DNA from: Eleginops maclovinus
Taxonomy: Eukaryota > Chordata > Actinopteri > Perciformes > Eleginopidae
Assembly (NCBI RefSeq): GCF_036324505.1
Contig: NC_086362.1
Location: 6,073,043-6,137,042, forward strand
Direction: 5' to 3'
Length of the DNA: 64,000 nt
A model generated the notes under the pieces. That model worked only from the letters and a program-made list of their open reading frames with translations, was not told the origin of the DNA and searched no databases. The position numbers and the translations under genes were made by a program. Shown piece by piece: positions 40,301 to 49,822 of this stretch. Positions within the stretch are counted from its first letter, which is position 1. The number at the start of each line of letters is the position of its first letter.

Positions 40301-42665
40301 TGAGTGTAAGGATTTCCCATTAATGCAGGGCAAAGAAATACATCCAGATATAGTATTATACGACTCAGGTTTCTTAATTCTAGAATAATTACACACAAAT
40401 CGAAATTTGCGGTAAGGAAAAAAGGGGTCAAAGTTTCCTGCCGCAAAGATAGCAAAGCATCTTCAAATGTATTTTAGGCTTTTTTTGCACCGACCAACCA
40501 TATTATGTCAATTAAGTCATTCATTTTGACCAACATTTTTACGCCTATATGATTTAACAGAACAGGAACCAGATAAATAGTATTCCTGCTGAACAAAATC
40601 CAGTTAATCTTGGAAGACTTTCTGACTTGCATTTGCTCTGATGAATTTAAGGACATTTTTACCAAATTAGGCTTCTCAAAGAAACGAGACAAAAAACGAG
40701 AAATGCTGTTTAGTCGAACTAGTTACAACCAGTAGACAGAGTCAACCGTTAATTGGTGTAATACCAAGTTATTTTCTTGTTTTAATGGGGCTGAGAACCT
40801 CAGAGATCGCTGACATTTGTTCGACATTTTTCATTTTTTACTTACGTTTTTGGGATTACTGTTTTTCTGCTGTTTCTCCCTCTGTTCAAGAAACCTTTTG
40901 GTCCATTCCTCTCTGGGAGGGAGCATCATGACCTCTGCTGAGGAGTACCTGTCTGAGGGGATCTGGCTCATGGGGGGGGGCAGGTTATTTGTGCCGGAGC
41001 CCAGGCTAACGCTGGAGGACCAGTTGTTGTTCACCTGAGGGTCCACCTCACCGTGGAGGACTTTGGGCCACTTTGCCTTTGGCCACCACCTTTGGCTTCC
41101 TCTGAGCGGGTCTACAAAGAAGTTCGATTTTTTACCCGGCGGCAGAGGAGGTGGTGGGGGGGGCTTGAACTGGAACTCTAGCCTGGGTGGGGGACCCCCA
41201 TAAAATCTGTGAAGAGAATCAGGGCCAGGTAGTGACTCTGAAAGGGAATGTGTGCTGGCACTGTTCTCTGGATTCAGTTTTTCACCATTCTTGGAGAGAT
41301 TTATTGGGGTGAGGTCTTCAGCTAGAGGATAATCCCATGGACAGCTGGGGAGGTGGGTCCCAGGGGGGCTTTGGATTGCAGAAAGGAAATCCCTGTCCGC
41401 TCTTTCCTCAGGGGGGGAGGCATTTTCAATTCCACTGTCCCCATTGCTACTAGCGCTGCCTTCTTTGCCAGTACTTCCATCTTCCTTGGCTTGCTGCTGC
41501 GCCTCCATATCCAGTCTGACCCGAAGCCTCTCCACAGCCTCGCCCAGGTCACTGTACAGGACCGTGACGAAGTGAAGAACATCTTGTGGGGTCTGAGGGA
41601 ATTCCAGGCATCCCAAGGCATCTGGATCTGAAGTGCAGTCGAAGGCAAAGCGTCCAGCAATGCCTATATGGTCCTCATGGTGTCCCAGCTCTGGGTCGAT
41701 GAAGAAAACATGGCAGGAGGCCCGCAGAGGCCCATCCTCTGGTACACGTCCATTTATTATGTGTGCTGTAGTGACCAAGCAAAAAAAACGTGGGTCTTCA
41801 GCACACACGGCCCCTAAAACCAGGTTCTCAGCAGGAAAGGCGGCTAAAACAGCTCCCGCGTCGTCACAAAGTCGGATGCAGTCATACATGACTTTCATCA
41901 TCACCAGAGTGTGGGTGTTCTGCTCCGTTCCCAACAGTCGTATTCGCTCCCGAATGGCTTTCAAACAGTCCTCCTCTGACCCTGTAGTGTTCAAAATCAG
42001 CTCCGTGGAGCTCAGGTAGCCCACCACCAAGGTCATGTTTAACATACTCCAGTCTTCTGTGTCTGTGAACACGGAGTCTGTGTCCCCCACTCTGGAAATG
42101 TCCTCTTTTTGCTGCGCAGCTAAAGAGTTCCACTGCTGTGACCATTGGGACATGTCAGGCTCTGACACCGGCCTCTGTCTGGGGCTGACAGCGTGACATG
42201 AGTTGAAGGATGAGTTGCTTGAATCATATGAGATGGTGCGGAGAACACCTGCCTTTTGGAACATACCATTTTTCTGGGCAATCCCAAATTTTGCATCGTT
42301 GAGAATGGGGTTCCCCATCATTCGGCTTGCAACGTACACCACTAACTGCAGGGGTCCTTTGCAGCTGCCAATCAACTGCACAACAGTCTCATGCAAAGCA
42401 GTGGACACGTCAGTTCCATTGATGGCCATGATGTGATCCCCCTGTTTAAGTCCCACTAGGTCAGCAGGGCTTCCCTCCAAGATGCCACTTAGCAGACACG
42501 GCCTCTGCCCCGTGATAGTAAAGCCATATCCTGCCCGTCCACGCATGACCTCCACGCCCCTCAGATCCCCGGCTGCATTTAAATCCAAACGCCTCCTGGC
42601 GCCCTCAGGCTGTCCCTGAATCCTCATCTTTGCTGTAGGGGGCCGTGCGATCCTGTGTGTGGGAA
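8026..42665 (-). CDS. rgs12: regulator of G-protein signaling 12
   Basis: RGS12 speeds GTP hydrolysis on Gi/o-class alpha subunits, blocks GDP release through its GoLoco motif and scaffolds Ras/MAPK components. Sixteen coding exons give 1310 aa: 42627-40846, 38364-38272, 24296-24275, 21760-21591, 20742-20650, 20126-19983, 18756-18574, 18493-18349, 17710-17613, 17417-17232, 16817-16744, 16201-16075, 15650-15554, 15014-14956, 14566-14455 and 14267-13720 (stop 13722-13720). If the last exon splices at 13737 to 8312-8026 the protein has 1400 aa. Approximate domains: PDZ 23-100, PTB 194-365, RGS 670-790, RBD1 924-996, RBD2 997-1071, GoLoco 1129-1150. This is the complete RGS12 order; RGS14 lacks PDZ and PTB. 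Teleosts may carry two copies, and I cannot assign a or b. No broken frame or missing key residue was seen. Confidence 0.95.
9238..9657 (+). other. unrecognised 139-codon open frame, antisense in an rgs12 intron
   Basis: An ATG-to-TAA frame of 139 codons is richer in GC than its flanks and rich in Ser, Gln and His (for example [20 protein letters not shown]). There is no recognisable domain, signal peptide or membrane segment, and no clear promoter or polyadenylation signal was found. A chance frame is the default reading; a small antisense gene or a decayed retro-copy is possible. Confidence 0.12.
12841..12955. repeat. (GAG)n and (GA)n microsatellites
   Basis: Two purine tracts: (GAG)13 at 12841-12879 and (GA)n at 12923-12955, separated by about 40 bases. 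They lie just downstream of the short-form rgs12 polyadenylation signal. Confidence 0.9.
13007..13012 (-). terminator. polyadenylation signal, short rgs12 isoform
   Basis: A minus-strand AATAAA about 710 bases past the TAA of the short C-terminus is the first canonical signal after that stop. It would end a 3' UTR of roughly 0.7 kb. The GA-rich tract just beyond reads as C/U-rich on the transcript strand. Confidence 0.5.
13720..14267 (-). CDS. rgs12: rgs12 GoLoco exon and short C-terminus
   Basis: The acceptor TTGTTGCAG is followed by [10 protein letters not shown] and [17 protein letters not shown], the GoLoco motif. Its Q-R pair after an acidic residue puts the arginine finger next to GDP on Galpha-i. 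A Ser/Pro-rich tail follows, with [18 protein letters not shown], which I recall from human RGS12. Read to its own stop (13722-13720) the exon ends in STSGISTV, itself a class I PDZ ligand. An internal donor, ACTTCAG/GTATTT after 13737, replaces GISTV by the 8-kb exon. Confidence 0.9.
14455..15014 (-). CDS. rgs12: rgs12 exons between RBD2 and GoLoco
   Basis: Two short exons. The first, 15014-14956 (59 nt), is a Ser/Lys-rich linker ending SFSAA. The second, 14566-14455 (112 nt), ends KINIDEAE and joins EFFELL of the GoLoco exon, matching the human run INLDEAEEFFEL as I remember it. Phases: 1 in and 0 out, then 0 in and 1 out. A piggyBac-like element lies in the intron just upstream. Confidence 0.85.
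15066..15500. mobile_element. non-autonomous piggyBac-like DNA transposon (decayed)
   Basis: It starts at TTAA followed by AGGGGCCC (15066 on) and contains TAGTGTGTTGTATAGGTTTC, GTGCATGTAAATGGTCTTCA and, near 15330-15390, GGGGCGGGACATGTCTAAGC followed by a CAATCACA segment. I recall these blocks in this order from an abundant fish element with TTAA target sites. A poly-C run (15192-15211) has grown inside it. The right end is degraded, so the end coordinate is approximate. It sits between two rgs12 coding exons. Confidence 0.55.
15554..16201 (-). CDS. rgs12: rgs12 second Ras-binding domain exons
   Basis: Exon 16201-16075 encodes [20 protein letters not shown] and onward to LSDLVAKI. Exon 15650-15554 continues [20 protein letters not shown]. 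This stretch is nearly identical to human RGS12 RBD2, the surface reported to bind activated Ras and Raf kinases. The first Arg codon is split with the exon at 16817-16744. All splice sites are canonical. Confidence 0.92.
16744..17417 (-). CDS. rgs12: rgs12 first Ras-binding domain exons
   Basis: Exon 17417-17232 (62 codons) includes [20 protein letters not shown] and [13 protein letters not shown]. Exon 16817-16744 adds [20 protein letters not shown] and ends in RTLFR. This is the ubiquitin-like Ras-binding fold of RGS12/RGS14. LFLVGG-x-KPLVL is a conserved signature, with the Lys and Pro either side of the intron. Confidence 0.92.
17613..18493 (-). CDS. rgs12: rgs12 exons linking RGS and RBD1
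   Basis: Exon 18493-18349 encodes a strongly basic segment ([19 protein letters not shown]) ending IGDINL. Exon 17710-17613 encodes [20 protein letters not shown] and onward. The RRES and RNRS motifs are plausible basophilic kinase sites and the basic patch a possible nuclear-targeting signal; both are inference. Phase 1 junction (G/AC gives Asp). Confidence 0.88.
18211..18263. repeat. (ATC)n trinucleotide microsatellite
   Basis: About 17 units of CAT/ATC, uninterrupted, in the intron between the two RGS-RBD1 linker exons, roughly 85 bases from the donor at 18348. Confidence 0.95.
18574..21760 (-). CDS. rgs12: rgs12 RGS-domain exons
   Basis: Four exons: 21760-21591, 20742-20650, 20126-19983 and 18756-18574. 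The RGS box runs from [20 protein letters not shown] through [20 protein letters not shown] and [18 protein letters not shown] to [16 protein letters not shown]. It has the SEEN-x-LFW segment and the Asn and Asp residues that contact Galpha switch regions. The length, about 120 residues, is standard. Human RGS12 shares [14 protein letters not shown] and [10 protein letters not shown]. The first exon also encodes a Ser/Gly-rich lead-in ([17 protein letters not shown]). Confidence 0.95.
21761..24274 (-). other. rgs12 intron upstream of the RGS domain
   Basis: This 2.5-kb AT-rich intron contains the hAT-like element described separately. Nothing else supports a gene or RNA. Confidence 0.5.
23041..23437. 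mobile_element. non-autonomous hAT-like element, diverged
   Basis: The right end reads TTCCACCACTG, matching the CAGTGGTGGAA terminus of a common teleost hAT-derived family. Inside are AAGTACCAAAAGTAAAAGCAC, GCTAGTTTTAACTACTTTG with TATACTGCTGG, and TTGGAGTAAAAGTAAATAAA, blocks I recall from that family in the same order. The left terminus is not recognisable, so this is a 5'-decayed copy. Confidence 0.6.
24275..24296 (-). CDS. rgs12: rgs12 22-nt microexon
   Basis: Twenty-two bases between CTCTTTCAG and GTGAGT encode SAASSDG plus the first base of the next Asp codon. It enters in phase 0 and leaves in phase 1. Skipping it would shift the frame, so it should be constitutive in these transcripts. 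It accepts three possible upstream exons (38272, 34385 and 27790 donors), all phase 0, so it is the natural junction for full-length and short forms. Confidence 0.8.
24600..24623. repeat. (CA)n microsatellite
   Basis: A short CA repeat of about 12 units, about 0.3 kb on the 5' side of the rgs12 microexon. Confidence 0.85.
27790..27840 (-). CDS. rgs12: rgs12 candidate alternative first exon A ([11 protein letters not shown]...)
   Basis: An ATG in fair context (AACAATGAG) opens 17 codons, [17 protein letters not shown], ending exactly at ACC/GTAAGT in phase 0. That joins the 22-nt microexon in frame and would give a 702-aa protein with RGS, both RBDs and GoLoco but no PDZ or PTB. The basic, aromatic start could bind membrane or be a phosphosite (KRLSF); this is inference. 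Upstream on the transcript strand is a CT-rich TATA-less tract. Mammalian RGS12 is known to make short N-terminal variants from internal starts, which supports the idea but not this exact exon. Confidence 0.6.
27952..27966. repeat. short (GA)n purine tract
   Basis: A GA repeat within a roughly 100-base purine-rich stretch 110 bases upstream of candidate first exon A. On the rgs12 strand it is CT-rich and may be core-promoter pyrimidine sequence. Confidence 0.6.
31361..31430. repeat. (TG)35 microsatellite
   Basis: Seventy uninterrupted bases of TG in the large rgs12 intron. Confidence 0.97.
33138..33366 (+). other. CpG-rich exon-like island antisense to rgs12
   Basis: About 230 bases with roughly ten CpGs stand out from AT-rich intron. 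On the plus strand an ATG at 33149 opens 71 codons ([17 protein letters not shown]...), with a possible hydrophobic segment, meeting a good donor CACTCG/GTGAGT at 33362. A good acceptor, CCTGCCTCTACAG, follows at about 33570-33582 but brings an immediate stop. The minus strand also has an open frame ([20 protein letters not shown]...). I recognise neither. It could be the first exon of an antisense RNA or a decayed retro-copy. Confidence 0.25.
34385..34411 (-). CDS. rgs12: rgs12 candidate alternative first exon B (MDQTLTLNS)
   Basis: ATG to the donor AACTCT/GTAAGT gives nine codons, MDQTLTLNS, in phase 0. It joins the 22-nt microexon in frame and would give a 694-aa RGS-RBD-GoLoco form. The start has G at +4 but a weak -3 base. 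The 5' UTR would run through a CpG-richer stretch (34412-34600) with at least one short upstream open frame. A long (CT)n lies just upstream. This start competes with exon A, and transcript data are needed to tell whether both are used. Confidence 0.5.
34632..34679. repeat. (CT)24 microsatellite
   Basis: Plus-strand CT repeat, so GA on the rgs12 strand, about 220-270 bases upstream of candidate first exon B. GAGA-type tracts are common near TATA-less promoters; that role is inference. Confidence 0.95.
37293..37322. repeat. (GT)15 microsatellite
   Basis: Thirty bases of GT in the large rgs12 intron, about 1 kb from the 38272 donor. Confidence 0.9.
38272..38364 (-). CDS. rgs12: rgs12 exon following the PDZ/PTB exon
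   Basis: This 31-codon phase 0-0 exon encodes [20 protein letters not shown] followed by [11 protein letters not shown]. The acceptor is CTCATAG and the donor TTGAG/GTAGGC. It is very basic and carries SKRRS and ARSLD, plausible kinase sites. Being symmetrical it could be skipped without a frame change. It belongs to the full-length form only, because both internal starts lie downstream. Confidence 0.85.
38365..40845 (-). other. rgs12 intron with a long GAA/TTC tract
   Basis: A 2.5-kb AT-rich intron. Apart from the trinucleotide tract at 38850-39034 I see no exon, RNA or recognisable transposon. Confidence 0.6.
38850..39034. repeat. long (GAA)n triplet repeat
   Basis: About 185 bases of GAA on the plus strand (TTC on the rgs12 coding strand) with only three GAT or GAC interruptions. 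The poly-Lys and poly-Leu open frames here are repeat artefacts. Long GAA/TTC tracts can form triplex DNA and slow transcription in other genomes. Confidence 0.98.
40846..42665 (-). CDS. rgs12: rgs12 first coding exon: PDZ and PTB domains
   Basis: The ATG at 42627-42625 is preceded by acceptor TGTTTCAG (exon edge about 42665). The 594 codons end at [32 protein letters not shown] holds the GYGF carboxylate loop (residues 33-36), followed by [22 protein letters not shown]: from about [20 protein letters not shown] to [20 protein letters not shown]. The tail carries a proline run before LPPGKKS that could bind SH3 or WW domains. Human RGS12 has the same order ([19 protein letters not shown]). 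The PDZ binds certain receptor C-termini; the PTB has been reported to bind a tyrosine-phosphorylated N-type calcium channel. Confidence 0.95.
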
Positions 42666-43250
42666 CTGAAACACATGCAGGTTGCCAACACTATTGGGTT
42701 GTTGTCATCCTACACAGTGGGCAAAAAAAAAGGAAGATGCACAGTTGAAAAGCAGTGAAATTACACAAACATCTAGAATAGAAGAATTATCACACAGGAT
42801 TACATAGTAGTTCAGTTCCTTATCAACAGCTATTAACAGAAACACATTGTGGTGAAATACAAATGTAAAGCAAAACTTATTATTGCTTAATCTGCCAATC
42901 CTGGTCAATTAACTGAGTTTGGTATCGTCAAAATAGTGATAACACCCATAAAACCAGTTTGCAGATATAATGTCCAAAAGACCACACCCAACGATATTTA
43001 GATTACAGATATTTTAGAATAAATAACGAAGGAAATGGTCACCTTTGATAGTACTGTAACCACTAAATGTACCCTTTTCTGCTAAAAAAAAAAAGTCACC
43101 CTAAACAATTATTCAATAATGAAAACTGTAGCAGATTTATCAAACAAAGGACTAATATGTGCACCTCTAGATTACATAGCATATTAATAATATTACGAAG
43201 TTATTTTGTATTATTAATTCATCTGGTAAGACTATTGACTACACTTTGCA

Positions 43251-43338
<88 letters not shown>

Positions 43339-43783
43339 TAAAACCAACATAAAATGAAGCATGGTGTATCTTTCGCTCTTTTAAACCCTTAGTTAAATTA
43401 AGTGTCAAATAAAAAATTATTATCAATCTTACTTTAGCAATTATCTGTCAGAGCTAAGACACATAGAGCTTTTATGTCCCAACACAGCTTGCAAAGGGTC
43501 CACCCACACCCCCAAACAGAGTGCCAGCTGGCTTCCTACTCACCAGCCACGCGAAATGACAACCAGATTTTTTATGGTTTTGGTCAACCACTGTTTTTAA
43601 ATGTTCCAATACTCACAACTCACCACATGAGTTGAACGTGTTCAAACACCGGAAACACCTGACGAAGCTTGGTGGCTTCATTGTTTTTTAGTAAGTTCAA
43701 AAAAGCTATCTTAAACCGATTGTAGGCTAACCCCAATGCTCTCACTACAATGAGGCTTTGTGAAGAAAAACTATTTAAATTAC
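42666..43783 (-). other. rgs12 5' intron
   Basis: This separates the coding exon from the predicted 5' UTR exon. It contains an (AC)42 microsatellite and nothing else recognisable. Confidence 0.5.
43253..43336. repeat. (AC)42 microsatellite
   Basis: Eighty-four uninterrupted bases of AC in the first rgs12 intron. Confidence 0.97.
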
Positions 43784-44110
43784 CTTTCTCAGCGGGGAAA
43801 AGTTCCAGAAAAACTCCTTCGTACTTTCATTCACGCTGCTAAACGTCCAAAAGTTGACATTGTACACATTACAAGTCCATTCTTTAAACATACAAGGCAA
43901 TATTTCCCTGTCGTGATCATGTAGTCCATATGGCAACTCGCGAGCGCACCACCAGCCTCCATTCACTCGCGGCGGAGATCACAAAGCGTCTTTCATTGTA
44001 ACCATGACAGCGTAACGTCTCCACAACATGTGACCTTTCTTTCTAGCCAATCACAATGCACGTCAATTTCAATATTCAAACGATTGGAGTGACGCTATTG
44101 GCTGACAGTG
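43784..44110 (-). promoter_or_regulatory. rgs12 5' UTR exon and CCAAT-rich promoter
   Basis: On the minus strand a good donor, GAGAAAG/GTAATT at 43784, ends a likely non-coding first exon. The sequence becomes GC-richer up to about 43980. Beyond it are three CCAAT elements within 55 bases: CCAAT at 44047-44051 and ATTGG at 44083-44087 and 44097-44101. This is the usual look of a TATA-less NF-Y promoter. An upstream open frame in the exon is not in frame with the rgs12 ATG. A second donor, TATAG/GTAAGA at 44344, suggests an alternative upstream leader exon. Confidence 0.5.
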
Positions 44111-44349
44111 TTTACAGTTGACAGACTTTATTTTATAAGGAAATCTAATTAAACTCCAATATTTTTTTTGTAATAACAACTGACACTTAAATATAGAAAT
44201 CATGGAGTTAAAAACACACTGTAAGCTTTAAAATTATACCGAAAACATGGCATGAAGGAGCACGTTACCTAAAACGCACCTAAAACGCTGGCACATGCTC
44301 AATATTGATCAAATATTCCTACAAAAATACAATGAAGTCTTACCTATAC

Positions 44350-45590
44350 CACTTTGCTGTTCACTGCGGTATATTTTTTTGAATCGCTGTGCCTATGGGC
44401 CGCCCTCTGTTTCTCCAACACCGGAGCAGCAGCACTTAACTGAGGTTTCCCTGTAAACAATAGGTAACCTCTCTGGTCAAAGGGCTGCAACGGTTTCATA
44501 CAGTGTCACATGACTTTACTATACATGTGCAGCAGCCCACAGTTTGCAAACAAGAGGGGGTGATATAGGTAGCACTGTTTATTTACATCTCGTACAAACA
44601 GTATTTTATCATCATGAAGCATTAGTTTGAGTTGCTGTAGTGTGTGATGGAACTAACTTAAGCCCCAGTTTCTCAAAATCCTCCTAAAATTGGCTGAAAG
44701 GTAAAGACCTTAACAGTTTGGCTTAGGTCATACCTGTGGTGTATTTTGCATTTCAATAATGACCCTGCAGTAACAATGCAATGCTTCTAACCAAACATTG
44801 TTGCATATTAAAAAACAAGTTTAAAATGTGCATCTATCTCCAACCCTGAAAGCACAATGCCCCCCACAACTGTTTGTTGTTAGTCAGTCAATTTAGTTTG
44901 CAGGAAGAGAGGCAATCTTAGTAAGCTCACAGTGACACACAATCATACATTTCTGGATATAAAGAATGAGTCATTGCACTTTTGTTGTTTGTCAGGTTTT
45001 TTTTTTATTGCATTCAAATAAGATTTACCTTGAAAAATTACATTAGTTGAAATTCAGGAAGTGTACCATTGTTGTCATTTTCAGAGACTCTAGCATGTTT
45101 TTGTCAAAACTGGCTATGCTGCTATTGAGCACAAAGAGGACATGTTTATGGGTTGCAGTTTGTGTTAATTATGCTTCCTTTCGCCGACAGATTTGCTTAA
45201 AAAACTGCAGAAATTATGCTTTCACTTAATGCGGCAAATTGCCCTGTTTTGACATCAAGAATTCCCAACTTGTAATTATCCTAGCACTTTGAAAATGAAG
45301 TGACAAGATATGTATCTTTTTGCAACTCTGATGCTCCCACAGAGTTTTTAACAATCTACTTGACCAATTATAAAGAGAAAATGATCTGATACAGCTATTC
45401 CTAGATTGAAAAATGCTCAGATGCCGCTATTTGTCTTCATGGTTATTAACACAGCCATCTTCAGGCTCATGACATCTTCAAAAAAATGTAAAAGCATATC
45501 TCTCTTACACTATTTGCAGACCTATAGTTTGATGTATGCAAAACAATAAACCTACAAAATGTCCATGTCAAATTGAAATAAAAAATAAAT
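44350..45590. other. rgs12-msantd1 intergenic interval
   Basis: Between the rgs12 leader region and the end of msantd1, about 1.2 kb of AT-rich sequence without a recognisable gene, RNA or repeat. The GC-richer part (44380-44440) may belong to an alternative rgs12 promoter. Confidence 0.5.
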
Positions 45591-45594
45591 ATGC

Positions 45595-45600
45595 TTTATT
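45595..45600 (-). terminator. msantd1 polyadenylation signal
   Basis: A minus-strand AATAAA about 70 bases past the msantd1 stop implies a very short 3' UTR. Another A/T-rich signal lies 15 bases further on. Confidence 0.65.
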
Positions 45601-45668
45601 CTTGCTTTAACCAGGCTATAGGTTAAGTAAGAACATGATCTCTCCCAGAAAACCATAAGGCTGGCACT

Positions 45669-47657
<1,989 letters not shown>

Positions 47658-47898
47658 TTTAAAATGGTTTCTCTGGGCCTGTGCTGGCTGTGTTTGCAGA
47701 AACAGGATCTTTAAAGGTTGAATTTGAAAGTCTTTTACTGTGCTAAGAGCCGTGTTGAATCTGCAGTCAGGGAGTGATACATGCATGCAGGCACACACAC
47801 CGTCCTGCCTGTGCCCTTCCCCCTAGCCTAGCTGAAAGAGGACTCAAAATGGGGCCTAAGGCAGGAGAGGAATCCGGTTAAAAGCTTTTAGTGGTGTG

Positions 47899-47932
47899 TG
47901 ATGTCACAGTGACATCAAGTTGCCTTGGTAAC
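47899..47932. promoter_or_regulatory. RFX X-box next to a CRE-like palindrome, upstream of msantd1
   Basis: At 47919-47932 GTTGCCTTGGTAAC matches the RFX X-box consensus GTNRCCNNRGYAAC at every position. One base before it, 47899-47917, is TGATGTCACAGTGACATCA, a perfect palindrome of two 9-base arms holding two TGATGTCA-type ATF/CREB half-sites. The pair lies 240-275 bases upstream of the msantd1 ATG, in the expected promoter. A role is inferred from position only. Confidence 0.5.
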
Positions 47933-47939
47933 GGCGAAG

Positions 47940-49800
47940 GGAGGCACTTCATTTTCCCTCCCTCTCCTTTAACCACTCCCATCCGCTCTCCTTTTCCACT
48001 TCACTCTGCTCCACTGGCGGAGAGCACAAAAAGCTTTTAGCTGAAAGGCAGCAGTGTGAGCACATGAGATTGCTGACAGTTTTGAAATATGAGCCTCTGG
48101 GGAGGTGAAAAAAAAAGAGAGCTGAGGATATGTGTTTCCCTGGCAACAAGGCATTGGATTTGGTATTCAGCCAACACACTGCTCCATTTAAAAGCTTTTA
48201 ATAATAGACAAGTCATTTGGAGACGGGGAGACGGAGGATTTGCTTTATCTGGCTTGATGTAGAAGAGAGGAAAACACTTCCAGTCTGCAGTTTAGACCTA
48301 AAAGGCAAAAAAGCTCTTCACTGAAAAACTGGGAAACACTTGAAAATACCAGTGGGGGGAGGGTCATGATGGCAGGACCCCTGCAAGGGCATATAAAATG
48401 CTGACTGCTTTGTTATCTATAATCAGCTTTCTGTTCACAGCAATGGATTGTAGACAATGGACCCCAGCAGGAAGGGTTTCTCCGACAAGTGAGAGACCCC
48501 TCCCCCCTCGAGATCTCAGCAAGGGGCGGAACTCTGTCTCCCCCCCATCTCAAGCCCCCTAATCTACCATATTATTTGCATTTATTTCCCCTCGTCTATT
48601 CCTCCCTTTCTCTCTACTTCCCTCTTTGTCTCTTTCAAGAATATGTACGAATCAAAATCCCACAGTTTTTCACACATTGGCAATAAAACCTCACCCTGCA
48701 GCATGTTGCCTTTGTCTTTGTCTCTACTTAATAACCTTTGCTGCACATAGTAAGCAAAAATAGAAAAAAAGGTACTAATACAACCCCACCCTCACTTCAT
48801 CTTTATGAGTGCCACCAGTTGCTGTCAGTCCGGCTTAACTCAGTTCTGGCCTGATTAGACCCTTAACCCATCTGCTCCTCAGTAACCTGACAGGCGGCTG
48901 GTGCCTTTTTATACCACAAATTGGCAGCTTTGCCCAATCCATAACATCTGTCACTTAAGACAAACGTTAAGCTCCGCCGTTACAGAAATGGAAGGGCAAA
49001 TGAAAGTTGATGCAAAATGACAGTTTTTTCCATACCTGTCTTCAGTTTGCAGTTAAAAGCCTGTCTCATTAAGGTATGTCATCATACTTACTCCTTGACT
49101 TTCTGAAGGAGGGATATTATTTTTGTTGCAGCTCATAATTAAGCAGGGCAGGTGTGAATTTGCAGAGACATGTTTTAAAATGCTCCTTAAAAAGACATGC
49201 AGTGAGTCTTAATTGCCTATATATAAATAAACAGTGACATACTACCCATGGTCTATTTCAATATCATGGCTAAATCCTCTTGCTGGGGTCCATTATAATA
49301 GCACTTAATTATCTCCTTGCATTTTTTCATTCATTAGGCGGCAAGTAATCCGGACTACTAATCCAAGAGCCAGACTAATCTACTGATAAACTGGTCGTGC
49401 ACGATCCTTCCTTGGAAGCTGAAGTAAGTAATGTATAAAATCTTACTTTGTAAAATGTAAATATACAACAAAACTAACCAAGATCGGTTTTGTTTTTGTT
49501 TGTCTTGGCTATATTTGAAATAATTTCTTTTTAAATGAACATACATACTTGAGCATACAAAAGCTTCACATTTCGATTTGATAGAATGCATGATTTTTAT
49601 CATTCTATGAGTATTTAAATCAGTGGGAAACAGTATCTCAATGTGATACTGCAAGATGCATGCAAATAAACCTAGTGTAAAATAGTACAAATACACACCA
49701 GAAAAAAACTGATCTCTCACTTCTAATTTTTCAATGTAATAGTCCCGGTGCACTACATACTGTAACCAGGTTCTACAGCAAAGTATTTCATCTCCATATG
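47940..49800. other. dtx4-msantd1 intergenic interval
   Basis: About 1.9 kb without a recognisable gene. At 49358-49837 the minus strand has a 159-codon open frame, AT-rich and without any recognised motif; it may be within or beyond the dtx4 3' UTR and is probably chance. Confidence 0.4.
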
Positions 49801-49822
49801 AATATTTATGAAGAGCAAAACA

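Noticed and set aside
41322..42436. Several frames antisense or out of frame to the PDZ/PTB exon
   Set aside because: Shadows of the rgs12 coding exon.
43775..43966. Minus-strand frame MNGGWWCARELPYG in the rgs12 leader
   Set aside because: Joined at the donor to the coding exon it hits a stop overlapping the ATG; at most an upstream open frame.
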